Shown: piece after piece, positions 16,203 through 25,114 of the stretch
Numbering within the stretch: the first letter of the stretch is position 1
Layout: every line of letters begins with the position of its first letter
Source: Microbispora oryzae
GTDB lineage: Bacteria > Actinomycetota > Actinomycetes > Streptosporangiales > Streptosporangiaceae
Length of the DNA: 64,000 nt
Assembly (NCBI RefSeq): GCF_017896165.1
Contig: NZ_JAFCNB010000005.1
Coordinates: 248,001 to 312,000 of the forward strand
Direction of reading: 5' to 3'
Notes under the pieces: model-generated
Databases searched by the model: none
What the model was told of the DNA's origin: nothing
Seen by the model: the letters and a program-made list of their open reading frames with translations, nothing else
Position numbers and translations under genes: made by a program

Positions 16203-17255
16203 TCAGTACGGCAGGGTGCGGGAGACGAAGGGCTTCGCGACGAAGGCCGCCTTGAACTTCGGGAACGCCACCGTGGCCGCGTTGCCGTCCGAGGTGTACC
16301 GCTCGGCGGGGTTGCTCTTGAGCCAGTCGAGCCACGCCATCGAGCAGAACTTCTTGCAGTCGCCGACCTTCTCCTTCGACCGGATGCGCGGGATGCCGAT
16401 CGGGTCGAAGTCCTTCGTGAACGGCGACGGGGCCGGCGTGTATCCGGCCAGGAACACACCGCGGTAGTTGTAGCTGACGCCCTTGGCCGACCCGTGCAGC
16501 GCCCACTCCTTCTTGCTCGGCTGGTTGCCGTACGGCAGGGCGAGCGTCACCGGCGGGGTCTTGATCAGCGACGTGATCAGGTTCTGACCGGCGACGATCT
16601 GCCCCTCCACCTCCTCCTTGGACTTGCCGAGGAGGTTGATGTGGTCATGGGTGTGGTTGCCCAGGTCGAAGCCGTTGTCCTTCAGCCACTGCAGGACCTG
16701 GAGCTGCTCCTCCTGCCGCGCCTTGCCGAACATGTCCTTGATGACATAGAAGGTCGCGACCGGACGGAAGCCCGGGTGCTTGCTCGCCACGTCCATCAGA
16801 ATGCCGACGGCCGAGTCGGGCATCGGCTTGCCCGTGCCGTCGAGCGCGACCTGCGACGGCGACGAGTCGTCGAACGTCAGCACGACGGGGTGCTTACCGG
16901 CCGGGATGTCCATCTTCCCGGTCACGTATTCGGCCGCGGTGACCGGAACGTAGTCTTCGGCCGCGAGCCGCTCCAGCTCCGCGCGGAAATCCTGCGGCGA
17001 ACGGTCGTCGCCGGGCGGCGGGTTCTTCACGATCCGGTGATACATGATCACCGGCACCTGGCCCAGCTCATTGGCCTGGACCCGGGCGGCCTCCCGCATC
17101 TCCGCTTTTCTGGCCGACGCCTCCGCGGCCATCTTGTTCTGCTTCGTACCGTGCGAATCCGCCTGCTTGGCCGATCCGCCCTGCGATCCGCACGCGGACA
17201 GCGCGACGGCACTCAACGACGCCACTGCCAGGCCGGCAACCCGGAAGCGTCCCAT
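16203..17255 (-). CDS. Polysaccharide deacetylase lipoprotein (CE4)
   Basis: A 350-residue lipoprotein: signal peptide with lipobox ALSAC (Cys22), a charged coiled linker (KMAAEASARKAEMREAARVQANE), then a NodB-type deacetylase domain (about 65-340). It has VPVIMYHRIV, VVLTFDDSSPSQ (motif 1, Asp129/130), FYVIKDMFGK, NGFDLGNHTHDHINL (motif 2, His201 and His205) and LALPYGN (motif 3). Such enzymes remove N-acetyl groups from cell-wall or extracellular polysaccharides and use a metal held by one Asp and two His. An insertion with IGIPRIRSKEKVGDCKKFCSMAW near the C-terminus has two close cysteines. Membrane-anchored on the outside. No obvious partner gene nearby. Confidence 0.9.
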   Translation of the reverse strand: MGRFRVAGLAVASLSAVALSACGSQGGSAKQADSHGTKQNKMAAEASARKAEMREAARVQANELGQVPVIMYHRIVKNPPPGDDRSPQDFRAELERLAAEDYVPVTAAEYVTGKMDIPAGKHPVVLTFDDSSPSQVALDGTGKPMPDSAVGILMDVASKHPGFRPVATFYVIKDMFGKARQEEQLQVLQWLKDNGFDLGNHTHDHINLLGKSKEEVEGQIVAGQNLITSLIKTPPVTLALPYGNQPSKKEWALHGSAKGVSYNYRGVFLAGYTPAPSPFTKDFDPIGIPRIRSKEKVGDCKKFCSMAWLDWLKSNPAERYTSDGNAATVAFPKFKAAFVAKPFVSRTLPY

Positions 17256-17418
17256 GGATCCCCCTCAGCGGGCCGCGGTTGACGATGAGCGACTCCTACC
17301 CCGCCCATCAGATGTTCTCACGGAGAGTAGAACAAACAGCACGCTGCGTGTATCTCCGAAAGAATTACCGCGCCCCACGTGTCCCGCGCCGGGAGCCGCC
17401 GGGAGCCGCCGTGTCCCG

Positions 17419-18513
17419 TCAGACCTGCGGCTCCGCGCAGAAGGCGACGCCCTCGCCGGCCAGTTCGACCGGCCCGTCCGCGGCCGGCACGAAGACCGAC
17501 TCCCCGGCCCGCAACTCCGTGCCGCCGACGCGTACGGAACCCTCCGTACACAGGACGATCCTGGGCAGCGCGCCGTCGAGGACCTGTCCGGCCCCGGGCG
17601 TGATCCGGCGCAGCAGGAAGTCGGGCACCGGGGGCGCGTAGGCCCCGTCGACGGCCGGGACGGGCAGCGGCTGCGCGTCCGGCTCGGTGATGCGCAGCAA
17701 CTCGTCCACGTCGATCCGCTTGCCGGTGAGCCCGGCCCGCAGCACGTTGTCGGACGAGGACATGATCTCCACGGCGAAGCCCTCGAGATAGCAGTGCAGC
17801 ACCCCCGCGCCCAGGTAGAGCGCCTCTCCGGGGGCGAGCTCGTGGCGGCGCATCAGCAGCGGCGCGAGGACGGCCGGGTCGTCGGGATAGCGCCGGGCCA
17901 GCCGCCCGACCAGGGCGTAGTCGGGCTGGTGGACGCAGGAGGCCGCCCACACGACCTGGTCGACCAGCTTGCGCCGCGTGTCCGGCCATTCCAGCAGCGT
18001 CCGCAGCGCGCCGAGCATGTCGCCCTGCTCCAGCGACTCGACGACCGGCGTCAGCGCCTCCACCTGGAGCCGGTCGACGAGCATCGCGGCCTGCTCGGTG
18101 GACCGGAAGCCGGCCAGCCCCCGGAACGGCGTGAGCGCGCAGACCATCTCCGGCTTGTGCCAGGAGTCCGCGTAGTTCTCATCACCCCGGGCGTGTCCCG
18201 CCGCGGCCTGGGCGGCGTCCGGATGCACCTGGAGCGACAGCGGCCGGCCGACCGCGATCAACTTCATCAGGTACGGCAGGCGCCCGCCGAACCGGTCGGC
18301 CACCGCCCGGCCGAGTGTGCCCTCCGGGTCGCCGGCGATGGCGTCGGCCAGCGTCACCGCCCCGCCGTCCCGGACGAACCGGGACGGGCTCGACGGGTGC
18401 GCTCCCAGCCACATCTCCGCCTCGGGCCCGGACGCGGGCCGGCCGAGCAGCTCGGCGATGGCCGTACGGGAGCCCCAGGCGTAGTCCTTGATCGGGTTGG
18501 TGAGCAGTTCCAC
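17419..18513 (-). CDS. manA: Mannose-6-phosphate isomerase, class I
   Basis: A 364-residue zinc enzyme of the type I phosphomannose isomerase family, interconverting mannose 6-phosphate and fructose 6-phosphate. Visible motifs: NPIKDYAWGSRTAIAELLG and AEMWLGAHPSSPS at the N-terminus; the zinc ligands Gln95/His97 in PLSLQVHPDAAQA, Glu122 in HKPEMVCAL and the His in LGAGVLHCYLEGFAVEIMSSSDNVLRAGLTGK. Length is close to the family norm (about 390). It is transcribed in the same direction as the beta-mannosidase and binding-protein genes upstream; with them it would feed mannose released from mannosides into glycolysis. In actinomycetes the enzyme also supplies mannose for glycans, so it may be needed without mannosides too. 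Confidence 0.93.
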   Translation of the reverse strand: MELLTNPIKDYAWGSRTAIAELLGRPASGPEAEMWLGAHPSSPSRFVRDGGAVTLADAIAGDPEGTLGRAVADRFGGRLPYLMKLIAVGRPLSLQVHPDAAQAAAGHARGDENYADSWHKPEMVCALTPFRGLAGFRSTEQAAMLVDRLQVEALTPVVESLEQGDMLGALRTLLEWPDTRRKLVDQVVWAASCVHQPDYALVGRLARRYPDDPAVLAPLLMRRHELAPGEALYLGAGVLHCYLEGFAVEIMSSSDNVLRAGLTGKRIDVDELLRITEPDAQPLPVPAVDGAYAPPVPDFLLRRITPGAGQVLDGALPRIVLCTEGSVRVGGTELRAGESVFVPAADGPVELAGEGVAFCAEPQV

Positions 18514-18706
18514 GTCGTCCTCGCGTTCGATGGCCGGACCGGGGACGGGCCGCGGTCCGGCGTGACCGTGCCGGAGATTACCGGCCTTGAGACTAACAAG
18601 CGGGACGGATTACCCCCGAGCGACCGACCGCCGTGGCCCTGCCCCCGACCCTCATCTACTCCTCACCCGCTCCTCGCCCGCTCCTCATCCGGCCCGGACC
18701 CGCAGG

Positions 18707-21127
18707 TCAGGGCCGTGCCTCGTTGACGCATCTCAGCACGGGCCGGCGGACGAGCGCCTCGCGGTCGAGGTCGCCGCCCGTGACGTGGAAGACGGCGGTC
18801 TCGCCGGGGAGCAGCGTGACGAGCTGGTCGTCCACGGTCGCGCGGGGATCGAGCCGGTCCGGGAAGAGGGCCAGGTCGCGGACCACGGTCCGGGCGGTGA
18901 CGGTGACCCGCAGGCCGTCCCCGTCCTCCTCGACCGTCGTGTCGAGCTCGGCCGGCGGATAGGCCATCGCCGGGTCCTCCGCGCCGAAGCGCAGCGCGCG
19001 CACTCCGCCCAGGGTCGCCACGAGCACCTCACCGGCCGGGTCGCCCGGCCGGAGCAGCACGGGAGGCAGCTCGACCGGGACCGCCGACCGGGACGGGACG
19101 TCCACGGCGAAGCCCTCCTTGACGAGCGGCTCGCCCGCGAGGGTCCGGCGCTCGACGGCGAGTTCGCCCGCCCACGGCTCGTCCGTGTCGTTCACCACCA
19201 CCAGGTCGTCGCCCTGGAAGGTCAGCAGCCGGTCGGCGAAGGCCCGCCGCATGGCGTACCAGAGCGGTTTGCGCCGCCCGCCGCCGTCGACCGCCGCCCA
19301 GGAGGTGACCGGCCAGCAGTCGTTGAGCTGCCACACGATCGTGCCCATGCAGTACGGCATGAGCGAGCGGAACCGCTCGACGCCGAACGTCATCGCCCTG
19401 GCCTGGTTGAGCTGCGTGTAGTAGTGCCAGTCGGCGAACCCGTCCGGCGCGGGCAGGTGGTCGCCGAGGCCGCGCAGCAGCTTGAGATCGCCGTCGATCG
19501 CCTTCTGGTGGTGGGCGACGCCGGGCGACTCGGGGGTCAGCGGCTCGTCGGTCACCGACGCGCGCAACGTCGCGTACGTCGGCGGGCCCTGGAAGCCGAA
19601 CTCCGCCACGAAGCGCGGCGTGTAGGCGGCGTAGTGCGTGTAGTCGTGGGTGTTCCAGACCGACCAGATGTGGGTCGTGCCCTTGGTGGGGTCGTTGGGC
19701 CTCAGTTCGGGAGAACCCGAGTAGGGCGTGCCCGGCCAGTACGGGCGGGTCGGGTCGAGCTCGGCGACGATCCGCGGCAGCAGGTCGAAGTAGTAGCCGC
19801 CGCCCCAGGTGCGGCCCGCCAGGCTGTCCCGCCAGCCCCAGTCTGCGTGGCCCTCGATGTTCTCGTTGTTGCCGCACCACAGGGCGAGGCTCGGGTGGCA
19901 CGCGAGCCGGGCGACGTTCTCCCGGGCCTCCGCCTCCACCTCGCCGCGGAACGGCTCCTCCTCGGGGTATGCGGCGCAGGCGAACGGGAAGTCCTGCCAC
20001 ACCAGCAGGCCCGTCTCGTCGGCCAGGTCGTAGAAGTCCTCGCTCTCGTAGAGCCCGCCGCCCCACACCCGCAGGAGGTTGGCGCCCGCGCCGGTCGCCT
20101 GGGCGAACCGCTCGGCCAGCCGCTCGCGCGTGAGCCGCGAGGGAAAGGTGTCGTCGGGGATCCAGTTGAACCCCTTCACGAACACCGGACGGCCGTTCAC
20201 GACGAGGGTGAAGGCGTCGCCGGCACGGTCGAGCCGCACCGAGCGGAACCCGATCCTGCCGGTCCACTCGTCGTGGTCGCCCAGCCGGACCGTCAGGTCG
20301 TACAGCGGCTGCCCTCCGTACTCGCGCGGCCACCACAGGGCGGGCGCGGGCACGGTGAGCGCCACCACGGCCCGCCGCGCGCCCGCCGGCAGCACCGCGG
20401 TCGCGGTGACGCCGGCGACGGATGCGGTCAGTTCGAGCGGCTCCTCGGACGCGCGGTCGACCGTCACGTGCACCTCGACCTCGCCGTCCGGGCCCTCCTG
20501 ACCCCGGCCGGTCTCGGCCAGGGTCACGAGGGGACGCACCTCGGCCAGCCGGGCGACGCTCCAGGTCTCGACGCCGATGGGCCGCCAGATGCCCGCCGTC
20601 ACCAGCGTGGGCCCCCAGTCCCAGCCGAAGTTGCAGGCCATCTTCCGGATGAACTGGTACGGCTCGGCGTAGGCGCCCGGCCGGTCGCCGAGCGCCGCCC
20701 GCCGCCCCTCCGCGTAGCCGTACGGCGGGGCGAACTGCACCTTCAGCGTGTTCTCGCCATCCCGCAGCAGGTGGCGCACCGGGAAGCGGTACGACCTGTG
20801 CATGTTCGCCGTCGTGCCAAGCTCGACGCCGTTCAGCACGATGGCGGCCGCCGTGTCGAGGCCCTCGCAGACGAGGTCGGCGCGCTCGCCGGCGGTGCCG
20901 TCCCACTCGAACACGGTCTCGTACGCCCAGGCCGTGCGCCCGATCCAGGTGAGCCGCGTCTCGTTGTCGTCGAGGTACGGATCCTCGATCAGCCCGGCGG
21001 CCAGCAGATCGGTGTGGACGCAACCGGGCACCGAGGCCGGAAGCCCGGCGACCACCGGGCGCAGGTGCCCGGTGGACGACACGGCCGTGACGGTCCACCC
21101 GTCGTGCAGGGGACGGTACGAGCTCAC
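18707..21127 (-). CDS. Beta-mannosidase, glycoside hydrolase family 2
   Basis: An 806-residue GH2 enzyme, normal length for beta-mannosidases. The N-terminal sugar-binding domain starts WTVTAVSSTGHLRPVVAGLPASVPGCVHTDLLAAGLIEDPYLDDNE, which is typical of the mannosidase branch. The catalytic barrel has VFVKGFNWIPDDTF, LLRVWGGGLYESEDFYDLADETGLLVWQDFPFAC, the acid/base Glu422 in LWCGNNENIEG and the likely nucleophile Glu509 in FVAEFGFQGPP. Then MGTIVWQLNDCWPVTSWAAVDG follows. No signal peptide, so it acts in the cytosol on imported manno-oligosaccharides. GTG start at 21127 is preceded by GAAGGAGAAAGC. It lies 65 bp after the substrate-binding lipoprotein gene, probably in one transcript with it, under the divergent LacI regulator. 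Confidence 0.93.
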   Translation of the reverse strand: MSSYRPLHDGWTVTAVSSTGHLRPVVAGLPASVPGCVHTDLLAAGLIEDPYLDDNETRLTWIGRTAWAYETVFEWDGTAGERADLVCEGLDTAAAIVLNGVELGTTANMHRSYRFPVRHLLRDGENTLKVQFAPPYGYAEGRRAALGDRPGAYAEPYQFIRKMACNFGWDWGPTLVTAGIWRPIGVETWSVARLAEVRPLVTLAETGRGQEGPDGEVEVHVTVDRASEEPLELTASVAGVTATAVLPAGARRAVVALTVPAPALWWPREYGGQPLYDLTVRLGDHDEWTGRIGFRSVRLDRAGDAFTLVVNGRPVFVKGFNWIPDDTFPSRLTRERLAERFAQATGAGANLLRVWGGGLYESEDFYDLADETGLLVWQDFPFACAAYPEEEPFRGEVEAEARENVARLACHPSLALWCGNNENIEGHADWGWRDSLAGRTWGGGYYFDLLPRIVAELDPTRPYWPGTPYSGSPELRPNDPTKGTTHIWSVWNTHDYTHYAAYTPRFVAEFGFQGPPTYATLRASVTDEPLTPESPGVAHHQKAIDGDLKLLRGLGDHLPAPDGFADWHYYTQLNQARAMTFGVERFRSLMPYCMGTIVWQLNDCWPVTSWAAVDGGGRRKPLWYAMRRAFADRLLTFQGDDLVVVNDTDEPWAGELAVERRTLAGEPLVKEGFAVDVPSRSAVPVELPPVLLRPGDPAGEVLVATLGGVRALRFGAEDPAMAYPPAELDTTVEEDGDGLRVTVTARTVVRDLALFPDRLDPRATVDDQLVTLLPGETAVFHVTGGDLDREALVRRPVLRCVNEARP

Positions 21128-21192
21128 GCTTTCTCCTTCATGGGGATTCGGGAGGAGGGGCCCTCCGGGGAGCGAGCGGCCGAGGCACGGGA

Positions 21193-22944
21193 TCAGGCGC
21201 CTGAGGCCGGCTGAAGCTCGGTCAGCATCAGAGTGCTACCCATCTCCGGCCAGCCACGCCAGAACGTCGGCGGGTATTTGGGCGTGCCCTTGGCGTCCGT
21301 CGGCCAGTTCTTCCAGACGGCGTTCGTGGTCTGCGACCACAGGCCGGTGTACCAGAGCGGGATGACCGGCATCTCGTCCAGCTGGATCTTCTGGAGCTGT
21401 GCGGTGATCCGCTTCATGCCCTCCAGGTCTTCCGGCTTGACCTGGTCGAGCCGCTGCGTGAGCTGCCACGCCTGCTCGTTGGCGTACCGGCCGAAGTTGG
21501 TCGTGGTCTGCAGCTTCTGCACGGGTAGCCGGAAGAGGTAGTCGTAGTACAGCCAGGGGGTGTTCGCCAGCTGCTTGTCGTTGTTGAGCACCATGTCGTA
21601 CTTGCCGGAGTTCCGGCGGTCGACGAGGTCGTTGTAGTCCGGGAAGCCCGGCTGAATGTCGATGCCGGCCTCCTTGGCGCTCGCGCTGATGACCCTGGCC
21701 GCCTCCACCCAGTCGGTCCAGCCCGCCGGGACGATGAGCTTCAGCGAGATCTTGGCGCCGCTGGGCGACTCCACCAGCCCGTCGCCGTTCTTGTCCTTGT
21801 ATCCCGCGTCGGCGAGGAGTTGCTTGGCCTTGCTGACGTCGTGGGTGAACCCGTACTGGTTCACCACGTTCCGGTCGATGTACTTGTCCCACTGCGGCAG
21901 CAGGCCGGTCGGGTTCGCGCCCTTCACCAGGTTGCTGTAGACACCCTGGACGATCTTCTTGAGGTCGATCGAGTAGGCGACGGCCTTGCGGAAGCTGACG
22001 TCGTCCATCGGCTTCTTCGTGGTGTTCAGCAGGAGCCACGTCGTGTTGGCCGGCAGCATGAACGGCGGTCCGTCGTAGTAGGTCTTGATGCCGAAGTCGC
22101 CCGTGACCAGGTTGCCGATCCCCGGCAGGAAGTTCGTGCTGAGGTCGAGGCCCTTCTGCAGCAGGAGGTTCATCGCGACCTCGTTGCTGGAGTTGACGTA
22201 GTCGACGATGTACTTCGGCTTCACGTCCTTCCCGAGGGCCTTGGTCGCCCACCAGTTGTCGCGCTTCACCCAGACCATCCGGTCCTGGTCATGCGACTTG
22301 TACGCGTACGGGCCGGTGCCGACGGGATTCTCGTTGGCGCCGTTCATCACCTCGTCCTCGGACCGGTTCGCCCAGATGTGCTTGGGGAGGATGGCCCTGC
22401 TGTAGAGGTGGTTCGCCCACTCCTGGTAGTTGGCGGTGGAGAAGGTGAACTTCACGGTGTGCGCGTCGACGGCCTCGGCCGTCTTCAGCCAGCTCCACAG
22501 CGGGTGATAGGGGACCGTCTCCATCTTGCCGAGCTCGAACGTGAACACGACGTCGTCCGCCGTGAGGGGCTTGCCGTCCGACCAGGTGATGCCGGGCCGC
22601 AGCTTGAGCGTGTATTCCTTGGGGCCGGTCCACTCACCGCTCTGGGCGAGCCAGGGGGTGAACGTGTCGGCGTCCGGGTCGTATATGAAGAGCGTCTCGT
22701 AGACGAAACCCTTGGTGCCGGTGGCGGAGTCCCACTCCCGCAACGGGTTCCAGTTCGACGGCGGCCCCCACTGGGTGCCGCTGGTGTAGAGGGTCTGGTT
22801 GCGGGGCAGCGACCCGCCCGCGCCCTGGTCCGCCGCCCCTCCCTCCTGACTCGGGGCGGGCGCCGGATCGGCTCCGACACCTGAACATGCCGTCAGCAGG
22901 CCGACTGCCAGCAGCGGGATGAGAAACCGTGGTCGGTTCCGCAT
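21193..22944 (-). CDS. Family-5 ABC substrate-binding lipoprotein (probable oligosaccharide uptake)
   Basis: A 583-residue extracytoplasmic solute-binding protein of the OppA/DppA family (SBP_bac_5). Start at ATG 22942-22944 (MRNRPRFLIPLL) with GGAGAG upstream; lipobox LLTAC follows. Typical blocks are WNPLREWDSATGTKGFVYETLFIYDPDADTFTPWLAQS, LRPGITWSDGKPLTADDVVFTFE, NPVGTGPYAYKS and the C-terminal IPLWYTGLWSQT. The family is named for peptides, but members in Thermotoga bind beta-manno- and gluco-oligosaccharides. Next to a beta-mannosidase and manA this is the more likely role. No permease or ATPase genes are nearby, so it must share a transporter encoded elsewhere. Divergent from the LacI regulator, with palindromes between the two. 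Confidence 0.88.
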   Translation of the reverse strand: MRNRPRFLIPLLAVGLLTACSGVGADPAPAPSQEGGAADQGAGGSLPRNQTLYTSGTQWGPPSNWNPLREWDSATGTKGFVYETLFIYDPDADTFTPWLAQSGEWTGPKEYTLKLRPGITWSDGKPLTADDVVFTFELGKMETVPYHPLWSWLKTAEAVDAHTVKFTFSTANYQEWANHLYSRAILPKHIWANRSEDEVMNGANENPVGTGPYAYKSHDQDRMVWVKRDNWWATKALGKDVKPKYIVDYVNSSNEVAMNLLLQKGLDLSTNFLPGIGNLVTGDFGIKTYYDGPPFMLPANTTWLLLNTTKKPMDDVSFRKAVAYSIDLKKIVQGVYSNLVKGANPTGLLPQWDKYIDRNVVNQYGFTHDVSKAKQLLADAGYKDKNGDGLVESPSGAKISLKLIVPAGWTDWVEAARVISASAKEAGIDIQPGFPDYNDLVDRRNSGKYDMVLNNDKQLANTPWLYYDYLFRLPVQKLQTTTNFGRYANEQAWQLTQRLDQVKPEDLEGMKRITAQLQKIQLDEMPVIPLWYTGLWSQTTNAVWKNWPTDAKGTPKYPPTFWRGWPEMGSTLMLTELQPASGA

Positions 22945-23212
22945 GGTGACTCTCCTTCCCCCACGCGGCTGCGTGGGGTGCGTGCTTTTCCCAGGCCCCG
23001 ATGTTGGCGGCGAAGCCATGCGAGGCTTCGCGTGAAACAGGTTCGCATTCTCGCCTGCGACAGCACATCGCGCGACCGGTCGGGCGCACTTCACCTCGTC
23101 TCCTTCACGCCCATCCCGCTGAACCGGATAAGCACCGAGACCGTAAAATCCGGGTGTCTGTGGTGTCAATAGGTCCGGATCGCGGCAAAGTAGCGGTAGT
23201 AGCCTGAGCTCA

Positions 23213-23226
23213 CTGGACCGGTTCAG
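23213..23226. promoter_or_regulatory. Palindromic LacI-type operator
   Basis: CTGGACCGGTTCAG is a 14-bp palindrome with one mismatched pair and the central CG typical of LacI-family operators; it sits 15 bp before the regulator start. A weaker half-matching copy CTGAACCGGATAAG lies at 23119-23132 and a 10-bp palindrome CGACCGGTCG at 23073-23082, nearer the substrate-binding gene. All share the ACCGG core. Confidence 0.6.
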
Positions 23227-23241
23227 CTCCAGAGGGGATCC

Positions 23242-24255
23242 GTGAGAAGACCGACGATCGCTGACATCGCCCACCGTGCGGGGGTCTCCAAGGGCGCGGT
23301 CTCCTACGCTCTCAACGGGCAGCCGGGAGTGTCCGAGGCCACCCGGGCCCGCATCCTGGCGATCGCCCAGGAGATCGGCTGGCGGCCCAACATCGCCGCA
23401 CGCGCGCTCAACGGCGCCCGCGCGCACGCGATCGGCCTCGCCCTGTGCCGCCCGGCCCGCATCCTCGGGGTCGAGCCGTTCTTCATGGAACTCATCAGCG
23501 GGATCGAGGCCGAGCTCGCGGCCCGGTCGTACGCGCTGCTGTTGCAGGTCGTCGCCGACCACGAGGCCGAGACGAACATCTACCGCCGCTGGTGGGGGGA
23601 GGGCCGGGTGGACGGCGCGATCCTGGTCGACCTGCACCGCGACGATCCGCGGGTGCCGGAGATGGAGTCCCTCGGCATGCCGGTCGTCGTCCTCGGTCAT
23701 CCCTCGGCCGCGGGCTCACTGCTGCCCGTCTGGGCGGACGACGGCGTCGCCGTCCGGGAGACCGTGGAGTATCTCGTCGCACTCGGCCACCGGCGCATCG
23801 CCCGCGTGGCCGGCCTGCCCCGGCTGATGCACACCGCGATCCGAGACGCCGCCTTCGAGGAGGTCTGCGCCTCTCTGGCGGTCGAACGGCACCAGATCCT
23901 CCACACCGACTACACCGGCGAGGAGGGCGCCCGGGCCACCCGCCGCCTGCTCAGCTCACCCGACCGGCCCACCGCCATCGTCTACGACAACGACATCATG
24001 GCCGTGGCGGGCCTGTCGGTGGCCCAGGAGATGCGGCTGGCGGTGCCGGACGACCTGTCCATCGTCGCCTGGGACGACTCGCCGCTGTGCCAGGTCGTCC
24101 GGCCCCCGCTGACCGGCCTGACCCGCGACATCCCCGCGTACGGGGCCCACGCGGCGCAGCGGCTGCTCACCCTGATCGACGGCGGGGAGACCACGCCCCT
24201 GGAGGACGAGGCCCCCCGCCTCACCGCGCGGGGCAGCACCGCGCCACCCCACTGA
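23242..24255 (+). CDS. LacI-family transcriptional regulator
   Basis: A 337-residue sugar-responsive repressor. The DNA-binding domain PTIADIAHRAGVSKGAVSYALNGQPGVSEATRARILAIAQEIGWRPN includes the HTH and the hinge helix (about 50-58, NIAARALNGARA). The effector domain is of the periplasmic-binding-protein type, with IGLALCRPARILGVEPFFMELISGIE, DGAILVDLHRDDPRVPEMESLGMPVVVLG, YLVALGHRRIARVAG and FEEVCASL. Start GTG at 23242 follows AGAGGGGATCC. Divergent from the substrate-binding protein/beta-mannosidase genes; by position it is their local repressor, released by a mannoside or mannose derivative. The effector itself is inferred, not seen. Confidence 0.92.
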   Translation: MRRPTIADIAHRAGVSKGAVSYALNGQPGVSEATRARILAIAQEIGWRPNIAARALNGARAHAIGLALCRPARILGVEPFFMELISGIEAELAARSYALLLQVVADHEAETNIYRRWWGEGRVDGAILVDLHRDDPRVPEMESLGMPVVVLGHPSAAGSLLPVWADDGVAVRETVEYLVALGHRRIARVAGLPRLMHTAIRDAAFEEVCASLAVERHQILHTDYTGEEGARATRRLLSSPDRPTAIVYDNDIMAVAGLSVAQEMRLAVPDDLSIVAWDDSPLCQVVRPPLTGLTRDIPAYGAHAAQRLLTLIDGGETTPLEDEAPRLTARGSTAPPH

Positions 24256-24281
24256 TCCCGATTCCCTCGGCGCTCGCCGTC

Positions 24282-24884
24282 TTACGAGGCGCCGGCCGGC
24301 GCCTCCGGCGGAACGTCGGCCTCGAAGAGCTCGAAGCGCAGTGCCATGACGGCGAACATGGCGTCGTCCTCGTCCGGGATGGTCGTCCAGCAGCCGAGGC
24401 AGAAGCCGACGCCGTCCCTGGTGGTCATGTAGTGCCGCACGGCCATCACCCGTCCGGCGTCGTGCTTGGCGCAGGTGAGCAGGACGCCGCGGCGCCCCGC
24501 CACCTCCGCGTCGCCGATCCGGAGATCGGTGAAGCCGATCCCCTCCAGCGAGCCCTGGACGTTGCGCGCCATTTCGGCCGCGTCGCGCCCCGGGCGCATC
24601 GGCTGCCGGAAGACGATGAGGCCGTGCCGCCGGTCGTTCCGGTCGCCGTACCTGGCGGTCTCCCACGGGCTGTTCTTCAGGTTCGGCGGCCGCTCGTCCC
24701 ATTCGCCCGGGACCTGTACGGCGTAACCGAAGTCGGGTCGTTCGATGCGCTGCCATCGCGTGTCGTGCATGTGGCGCTCCTCGGCGTCGACGCGTCGAAG
24801 GTGCCTGAGGGCAGCGGTGTACGACTCGCCGGTGCGGCGAGACCGTTCGCGGACACGCCGCTTGAAGTGCTTGTTCTCCGTCAT
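24282..24884 (-). CDS. Conserved hypothetical protein (PsbP-like layout), unknown function
   Basis: A 200-residue protein; the start chosen is the ATG at 24882-24884 (MTENKHFKRRVRERSRRTGESYTAALRHLRRV), whose first 30 residues form the short basic helix seen at the head of many actinobacterial hypotheticals. The rest (RIERPDFGYAVQVPGEWDERPPNLKNSPWETARYGDR..HGLIVFRQPM, then LEGIGFTDLRIGDAEVAGRRGVLLTCAK, VMAVRHYMTTRDGVGFCLGCWTT, ALRFELFEAD) has the strand pattern of small PsbP/DUF1795-like proteins that begin with a PGEW motif. That comparison is by eye only. No signal peptide or TM. A perfect 20-bp palindrome at 24286-24305 overlaps its last codons, facing the convergent lacI gene. Confidence 0.65.
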   Translation of the reverse strand: MTENKHFKRRVRERSRRTGESYTAALRHLRRVDAEERHMHDTRWQRIERPDFGYAVQVPGEWDERPPNLKNSPWETARYGDRNDRRHGLIVFRQPMRPGRDAAEMARNVQGSLEGIGFTDLRIGDAEVAGRRGVLLTCAKHDAGRVMAVRHYMTTRDGVGFCLGCWTTIPDEDDAMFAVMALRFELFEADVPPEAPAGAS

Positions 24885-25114
24885 CTCGCTGTCATCAGGC
24901 CCTCGACACCACGGAACTCGTCCCCGGCGAAGAGCCCGTGGCGGGCGGATGACCAGCGATCCGAGGAAGCAGATCCCCTTTGCCTCCGCCGAGCGGCCCC
25001 GCCGGGAGGGCCGAAGGAGGTTGGGCGTTGGATCGACGCCGACCGTCAGAATCGCCGACACCCCCCGACATGTCAAGGTGATTCCCGTGCCCGGCGGAAC
25101 GCTTCCGTGGCCGC

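Noticed and set aside
18587-21214. Plus-strand reading frame of 875 codons
   Set aside because: Antisense to the GH2 beta-mannosidase, which has clear catalytic motifs on the minus strand. High GC keeps the opposite frame open.
24286-24305. Perfect 20-bp palindrome as terminator or operator
   Set aside because: It lies in the last codons of the minus-strand gene and has no T-run on either side. It may assist termination between the convergent genes, but I could not support a separate feature.
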